Assembly: GCF_019457615.1 (NCBI RefSeq)
Contig: NZ_CP080414.1
Span: 3,297,501-3,361,500, forward strand
Length of the DNA: 64,000 bases
Origin: Shewanella zhangzhouensis
GTDB taxonomy: Bacteria; Pseudomonadota; Gammaproteobacteria; Enterobacterales; Shewanellaceae
Reading direction: 5' to 3'
Of this stretch, positions 59,685 through 64,000 are shown piece after piece (position 1 is the stretch's first letter; every line of letters begins with the position of its first letter). A program made the translations under genes and the position numbers. The notes beneath the pieces are model-generated. The model was given only the letters and a program-made list of their open reading frames with translations, had not been told where the DNA came from and searched no databases.

Positions 59685-61040
59685 TTATACTGTCAGCAGC
59701 AGGAATTCACGCTCCCAGGCACTGACAACACGTCTGAAGTTTTCAAGCTCTGCCTGCTTCACCGCCACAAAACCAGTGGTGAAGGCATCGCCGAGATATT
59801 TACGCGCCGCGTCACTCTCATCCATGGCCATCAGTGCCTCTTCCAGGGTCAGCGGCAGGCAATTGGTGTCTGCTGTGCGGCTTTCGTTGGCACGCCCCAG
59901 GGCTGGATTGGTTGGCTTAAGACCTTCCACCATGCCGATGTAACCGGCCAGCAAACTGGCGGCAATGGCCAGATAACAGTTGGCATCGGCGCCTGGAATG
60001 CGGTTTTCAATACGGCGGTTTTGCGGTGATGACTCAGGAATACGCAGACCACAGGTGCGGTTTTCTTCGCCCCACTCCAGGTTTACCGGTGCAGAGGTGC
60101 CCGGCAGGAAGCGACGGAAGGAGTTCACACTGGGTGCCATCAACGGCAGGAACTCAGGGATAAACTGTTGCAGACCGGCAATATAGCCGAGGAAGTTGGC
60201 GCTCTTGGTGCCGTCTTCTTTGGTGAAGATGTTTTTGCCAGTCTTTTTGTCCACCACACTCTGGTGAATGTGCATGGCGCTGCCGGGCTCATTGGTCACA
60301 GGTTTGGCCATGAAGGTAGCACAGACATTGTGCTTGAGCGCCGCTTCACGCAGGGTACGCTTGAACACAAACACCTGGTCGGCCAGCGACAGCGCATTGC
60401 CGTGACTGAAGTTGATTTCCATCTGCGCCGGACCGTCTTCGTGGATCAGGGTGTCGATAAACAGCCCCTGGGCCTCACACCACTCATACATGTCTTCAAA
60501 CAGGGGATCGTATTCGTTGGCCGCATCGATGGAAAACGACTGACGACCGGCCTCGGGAAGACCTGAACGTCCCAGTGGTGGATTCAGTGGCAGATCAGGA
60601 TCCCCATTGCGCGCCACCAGATAAAATTCCATCTCGGGGGCAACCACCGGTTCCCACCCCTTGTCTTCGTACAATTTAAGCACTTTTTTCAGTACGTTAC
60701 GAGGCGACAGCTCGATGGGATTCCCCATACGATCGTACACATCGTGGATTACCTGAGCCGTGGCTTCCACACACCATGGCAACTCGAACACGGCGTTTTC
60801 ATCGGGCACACAGAGGAAGTCCACATCGGCTTCATTCAGCAGCTCATAATAAGTATCGTCATTCACATAGTCGCCGGTTACCGTTTGCAGCAGTACGCTC
60901 TCGGGCAAACGCATGCCCTGCTCGGCGATGAACTTGTCTACCGGCGCGATTTTACCGCGGGCAATCCCCGTCATATCGCTGATAACACACTCTACTTCCG
61001 TTATCTTTTTTTCTTTTAAAAACGCAATCAGCTTTTCCAT
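59685..61040 (-). CDS. puuA: Gamma-glutamylputrescine synthetase
   Basis: PuuA ligates glutamate to putrescine using ATP, the first step of the Puu pathway. The product is 451 residues, a glutamine-synthetase fold. Landmarks are VECVISDMTGIARGKIAPVDKF at the N-terminus, APEMEFYLVAR (metal and glutamate site), DGPAQMEINFSHGNAL, MAKPVTNEPGSAMHIHQS and the C-terminal RIENRIPGADANCYLAIAASL. It lies 3 bp after puuD and is co-transcribed with it. Other GS-like proteins act on ethanolamine or spermine, but the flanking puuD and puuB make the assignment firm. Confidence 0.94.
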   Translation of the reverse strand: MEKLIAFLKEKKITEVECVISDMTGIARGKIAPVDKFIAEQGMRLPESVLLQTVTGDYVNDDTYYELLNEADVDFLCVPDENAVFELPWCVEATAQVIHDVYDRMGNPIELSPRNVLKKVLKLYEDKGWEPVVAPEMEFYLVARNGDPDLPLNPPLGRSGLPEAGRQSFSIDAANEYDPLFEDMYEWCEAQGLFIDTLIHEDGPAQMEINFSHGNALSLADQVFVFKRTLREAALKHNVCATFMAKPVTNEPGSAMHIHQSVVDKKTGKNIFTKEDGTKSANFLGYIAGLQQFIPEFLPLMAPSVNSFRRFLPGTSAPVNLEWGEENRTCGLRIPESSPQNRRIENRIPGADANCYLAIAASLLAGYIGMVEGLKPTNPALGRANESRTADTNCLPLTLEEALMAMDESDAARKYLGDAFTTGFVAVKQAELENFRRVVSAWEREFLLLTV

Positions 61041-61043
61041 GAT

Positions 61044-61808
61044 TTATCTCGCTCGCTCTTGGGCCCTGCGTCGGCACGCGTCACCGAAAGCATGGAAAAT
61101 CGACAGATAAAAAGCATTGTCGGCCACTTTCCATTCGGGATGAAATTGCACACCCAGGGCAAAATTTTTGGCATCTGTAACAGAGAAGGCTTCTATCAAG
61201 CCATCCGGAGCATAGGCTTCTGGCCGCAACCCGTTACCAAGACGTTCAACGCCCTGAGTATGGACGGAATTCACTTCCGCCGAGCTGCGGCCCCAGGCTT
61301 CGAAAATTACCCCCCCGGGCTCCAGAGTCACCGTATGGGCCAGACCATACTGCACCTCAAGTGGCGCAGTTCTGTCTTCCCGGTGCTCTTTAAACACACC
61401 CGTTTCATGTAACTTTTGGTGCAAACTGCCGCCAAAGGCCACATTCATTTCCTGGAAGCCGCGGCAGATACCCAGTACCGGCACGCCTGCGGCGATAGCC
61501 GCCTTAATCAAGGGCAAGGTGGTGGCATCACGGCGGGGATCGTGATGAGTGCCCGGCTCACTGGCCGGCCCCGAATAGTGATGTGGTTCGACATTGGAAG
61601 GTGAACCGGTGAACAGGATGCCGTCCAGACGCTCAAGTAATAATTCCGTTGGCATGCCATCGCCAATAGAAGGGATGATCAGCGGCCAACCGCCAGTGCC
61701 ATTAATCACACCTAAAAGATATTTTTCGCCCACCGTATTAAACGTCTGCAGTCCAATCGGGGTATTACAGGCAGAGACACCAATAAGGGGTATCGTGGCG
61801 TCAGACAT
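61044..61808 (-). CDS. puuD: Gamma-glutamyl-GABA hydrolase
   Basis: PuuD frees GABA and glutamate from gamma-glutamyl-GABA. It is 254 residues (E. coli PuuD 254), a class I glutamine-amidotransferase fold of peptidase family C26. The nucleophile is Cys115 in VLGICRGFQEMNVAFGGSLHQ, and the catalytic His/Glu pair is in GVQFHPEWKVA near 220. The opening IGVSACNTPIG and GVINGTGGWPLIIPSIGD are conserved. It is the first gene of the puuD-puuA-spuC stretch. Its promoter should lie in the 439-bp region upstream. Confidence 0.94.
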   Translation of the reverse strand: MSDATIPLIGVSACNTPIGLQTFNTVGEKYLLGVINGTGGWPLIIPSIGDGMPTELLLERLDGILFTGSPSNVEPHHYSGPASEPGTHHDPRRDATTLPLIKAAIAAGVPVLGICRGFQEMNVAFGGSLHQKLHETGVFKEHREDRTAPLEVQYGLAHTVTLEPGGVIFEAWGRSSAEVNSVHTQGVERLGNGLRPEAYAPDGLIEAFSVTDAKNFALGVQFHPEWKVADNAFYLSIFHAFGDACRRRAQERAR

Positions 61809-62118
61809 ACATCACCTTGCAGTTGATTCAGTGTTTGAGTTTTGTGATCGCCCTCAAACTCGGCGTTCATTTTTTCACACAGTACACGGAAATATTGAAC
61901 GAGGCAATAGCCCACTTACCTCTGTGCAGCACTTTTATAACAATAAAATATTATTCACTAACAATCAGCAAGTTAGCCCATAGCGACCTATATAAACAAG
62001 TCGTTAAGCACGGATCTTTCGCCAGTCACCTGCGGGAAAAAATGGAAATAGCCGCCTGAAACCCGAATTCGAAATCCGGCCACATTTGGTTAAAATTATT
62101 TACATCCGTGTTTGAAAT
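61809..62118 (-). other. Upstream region of puuD
   Basis: No gene is supported. The minus strand is A/T-rich near 61925-61960, with TTGTTA and TATAAA in plausible promoter order but non-ideal spacing. The plus strand has AAATATTGAACG near 61891, close to but one base shorter than the E. coli PuuR site AAAATATAATGAACA; I give this little weight. Confidence 0.35.
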
Positions 62119-62189
62119 GGTGGCAGAGAGCCACCCAAAAGAGTGCAACGTGGCAATTGATGGCGCAAAGCGCCCCAAAAGGGTGCAAA
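62119..62189. repeat. Two imperfect direct repeat units of a hairpin plus a 16-bp motif
   Basis: GGTGGC-agaga-GCCACC (62119-62135) and GGCGC-aaa-GCGCC (62162-62174) are each followed by CCCAAAAGrGTGCAA (62134 and 62174), giving a 40-bp period. Nothing here is coding. It lies after the puuR stop. Confidence 0.55.
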
Positions 62190-62200
62190 AGTGACAGATA

Positions 62201-62235
62201 CAACAACGGCCCTTGCAGGGCCGTTGTTGTTTTTG
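62201..62235. terminator. Terminator hairpin near the end of puuR
   Basis: A 12-bp stem, CAACAACGGCCC with GGGCCGTTGTTG, has a 5-nt loop. It is followed by TTTTT on the plus strand; on the minus strand, the direction of puuR, the downstream sequence is less T-rich. Confidence 0.7.
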
Positions 62236-62247
62236 AACGGGAAAATA

Positions 62248-62805
62248 TCAGAAGTTGGCAGGTGTAGTAGCACTGACCAGATGACAGGGTTCATCGAAGG
62301 GATTTCTGAACCTGTGGGGCAATTCGCTGTTGAAGTAATAGCTGTCACCGGCTTCAAGTACAAACACCTCTTCGCCAACAGTCAGCTCGAACTTACCTTC
62401 AATGACCAGCGCAGCCTCTTCTCCGACGTGCTTGAGCATCTCTTCACCGGTATCCGCTCCGGGAGGATAAATCTCACTCATCACCGACATCGCCCTGTTG
62501 GGATAATCACGGCCAATCAGCTTGAACTCCAGAGGACCGGTGCCTATATCCAACAACTCGTCGGCGCGGTAAACAATCTTTTGCTCGGCAGAGGCCGAGT
62601 CACCGATAGAGAAAAACTCCACCAGTGACATAGGAATGCCGGCCAACACTTTTTTCAACGAGCTCACCGACGGGCTCACGCTGTTTTTCTCAATCATTGA
62701 GATGGTACTGTTGGTCACACCGGCACGCTTGGCAAGCTCACGCTGAGACAAGCCTTTCATCTTCCGGACTGCTTTGAGACTGGCTCCGATATCCAAATTT
62801 GTCAC
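62248..62805 (-). CDS. puuR: Polyamine-responsive repressor PuuR
   Basis: PuuR represses the putrescine genes and is relieved by putrescine. The product is 185 residues from GTG at 62803-62805 (MTNLDIGASLKAVRKMKGLSQ); a TTG two codons upstream is the alternative start. An Xre-type helix-turn-helix covers about 6-60 (GLSQRELAKRAGVTNSTISMIEKNSVSPSVSSLKKVL). The C-terminal cupin is at about 108-183 (HVGEEAALVIEGKFELTVGEEVFVLEAGDSYYFNSELPHRFRNP). It matches E. coli PuuR in length and layout. A perfect inverted repeat lies 17-36 bp upstream of the start, and autoregulation is likely. Confidence 0.92.
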   Translation of the reverse strand: MTNLDIGASLKAVRKMKGLSQRELAKRAGVTNSTISMIEKNSVSPSVSSLKKVLAGIPMSLVEFFSIGDSASAEQKIVYRADELLDIGTGPLEFKLIGRDYPNRAMSVMSEIYPPGADTGEEMLKHVGEEAALVIEGKFELTVGEEVFVLEAGDSYYFNSELPHRFRNPFDEPCHLVSATTPANF

Positions 62806-62821
62806 CCCCAAACAGGTTCAG

Positions 62822-62854
62822 TTATCTGCACAGCAGATAAAGTGCAAATTATCT
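62822..62854 (-). promoter_or_regulatory. Candidate PuuR operator: inverted repeat plus extra half site
   Basis: TTATCTGC-ACA-GCAGATAA (62822-62840) is a perfect 8-bp inverted repeat. A third half site, TTATCT, follows at 62849-62854, so the order is direct, inverted, direct. It lies just upstream of the puuR start. The sequence is unlike the published E. coli PuuR site, so the assignment rests on position and symmetry. Confidence 0.5.
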
Positions 62855-63091
62855 ATCCCGACCGTGAGTACCGCCAAACAATCTCAGGACCGGAAAATAA
62901 ATTTTCTCAAGCAAACTCAATCAACTGCAATGTATAAGTGGTCTAAGGCCAAGTGCAGCAAATGAGAATACGCATTGTATTTTAGCGGCATTGCGTGTTA
63001 AATAAAATGCACACGTATATTTATCCGCAAAAAGTGTGATGAGTATACAGAGACAAGACCAATTTACAATAAAAACAGCGTCGGAGCCCTT

Positions 63092-64000
63092 ATGGCAAAC
63101 AAATCTCCCATCCACAGCGATAAGTACCCGGATTCATTCTATTTTGCGTCTGCAAAAGAGTTATTTCAGTATCCTGTACTGGACAGTGCCATTGACGTGG
63201 ATGTCTGTGTGGTGGGGGGCGGTTTCAGTGGGCTCAATACCGCTATTGAGCTGCGCCAGAAAGGCTTCAGCGTTGCGCTGCTGGAGGCCAAGCGTGTCGG
63301 CTGGGGCGCCTCGGGGCGTAACGGCGGTGAACTTATTCGTGGTATTGGCCACGGGCTGGAGCAATTTCACAACACCATTGGCCAGGAAGGCATTAATGCC
63401 ATTACCCAAATGGGGTTTGAGGCGGTTGAAATTGTCCGAAACCGGATTGCCGACCACAACATCGATTGCGACCTGGCCATGGGCTATTGCGACCTGGCCG
63501 TGAAACCACGGCATATGACTGAGCTTGCCGAAGAATTCGAACATCTGAAAACAGCAGGTTATCGTCAGGACATCAAACTGCTGCAAAAGGCAGACTTGAG
63601 CGAAGTCATAGGTTCTGACTGTTATCAGGGTGCACTGGTGGACATGGGCAGTGGCCATTTGCATCCAATGAATTTGGCCTTGGGCGAAGCCAGAGTTGCC
63701 CGGGAGCTGGGCGTGCAGATTTTTGAATACAGCGCCGCCACCAAAATCATCAAGGGAGACAAGCCCAGAGTCATCACCGAAAAAGGTGAAGTAACCTGCC
63801 GCTATCTGGTACTGGCGGGCAACGCTTACATAGGCCACAAACTGGAGCCTTATGTGGGGGGGAAAGTATTGCCAGCAGGCAGCTACCTGTTGGCGACCGA
63901 GCCCTTAAGCCCGGAGTTACAGCGCGAAATCATCCCCCAAAATATGGCCTTTGCCGACATGCGCATAGCGCTGGATTATTTCCATCTCTCCGCCGATGGG
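63092..64000 (+). CDS. Second PuuB-like FAD-dependent oxidoreductase (3' end beyond window)
   Basis: The first 303 codons are present, starting MANKSPIHSDKYPDSFYFASAKELFQYP with GGAG 6 nt before the ATG. The open frame runs to the window edge. DVDVCVVGGGFSGLNTAIELRQKG binds FAD and AKRVGWGASGRNGGELIRGIGHG is the PuuB family flavin block. HLHPMNLALGEARVARELG is shared with the puuB product at 52550. The N-terminal half aligns with PuuB without gaps of note, but the two are clearly diverged paralogues, not recent copies. It is divergent from puuR. Whether it acts on gamma-glutamylputrescine or a related polyamine (cadaverine, spermidine derivatives) cannot be told from sequence. Confidence 0.88.
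   Translation, partial: MANKSPIHSDKYPDSFYFASAKELFQYPVLDSAIDVDVCVVGGGFSGLNTAIELRQKGFSVALLEAKRVGWGASGRNGGELIRGIGHGLEQFHNTIGQEGINAITQMGFEAVEIVRNRIADHNIDCDLAMGYCDLAVKPRHMTELAEEFEHLKTAGYRQDIKLLQKADLSEVIGSDCYQGALVDMGSGHLHPMNLALGEARVARELGVQIFEYSAATKIIKGDKPRVITEKGEVTCRYLVLAGNAYIGHKLEPYVGGKVLPAGSYLLATEPLSPELQREIIPQNMAFADMRIALDYFHLSADG

Noticed and set aside
61889..61902. PuuR site of the E. coli type upstream of puuD
   Set aside because: The match needs a one-base deletion and lies in A/T-rich sequence where such matches are expected by chance.

Overview
The window reads as a chromosomal segment of a free-living gammaproteobacterium, most like Shewanella. The evidence is the bamD / rluD-pgeF-clpB gene order, the abundance of chemoreceptors and GGDEF proteins, a secreted S8 protease with a GlyGly-CTERM tail, TonB-dependent receptors, and a metE/metR/MetJ/B12 network. 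The genus call is an inference from gene content; no search was run. There is no rRNA, CRISPR array, prophage or intact insertion sequence. Both edges cut genes: pssA on the left and a PuuB-like oxidase on the right.

Layout. 1-6.3 kb is housekeeping: pssA (partial), a DUF4124 protein, clpB behind a textbook sigma-32 promoter, pgeF, rluD and divergent bamD. 6.6-7.1 kb is a tRNA operon (Phe and three Leu-CAG) with its own promoter and terminator. 7.2-11.8 kb is a signalling patch with two damaged chemoreceptors, one with an in-frame stop and one with an internal deletion, flanking a CHASE4-like/GGDEF protein. 12-16 kb has an ornithine cyclodeaminase-family enzyme, an ECF sigma / putative anti-sigma / DUF4097 operon and a LysR regulator. 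16.5-21.4 kb is a 1654-residue secreted subtilase. 21.5-32.1 kb holds rsuA, an M13 metallopeptidase lipoprotein with a vestigial repeat of its 3' end, a SMI1/KNR4 protein, a TonB receptor divergent from a TTG-started serine hydrolase, yehS and maeA. 32.1-37.1 kb has a small conserved protein, a TPR-GGDEF protein, a periplasmic binding protein, queG and dodecin.

37.1-44.4 kb carries a methionine/B12 network. metE and metR are divergent, with paired MetR boxes and a three-unit MetJ operator inside the metE promoter. A btuB-like receptor is preceded by a cobalamin riboswitch, and its promoter spacer also carries three tandem MetJ boxes. B12 import therefore appears to be controlled both by methionine status and by B12. 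44.4-49.7 kb has small envelope proteins, a MOSC-flavoreductase-ferredoxin fusion and a dCache chemoreceptor.

49.7-64 kb is a polyamine catabolism locus: potFGHI (import), puuA, puuB, puuD, spuC-like transaminase, gabT, gabD, the regulator puuR and a second puuB-like gene. Together they would convert putrescine to succinate through GABA. The one step without a dedicated gene in view is PuuC, the gamma-glutamyl-aminobutyraldehyde dehydrogenase. A perfect inverted repeat just upstream of puuR is the best candidate operator.
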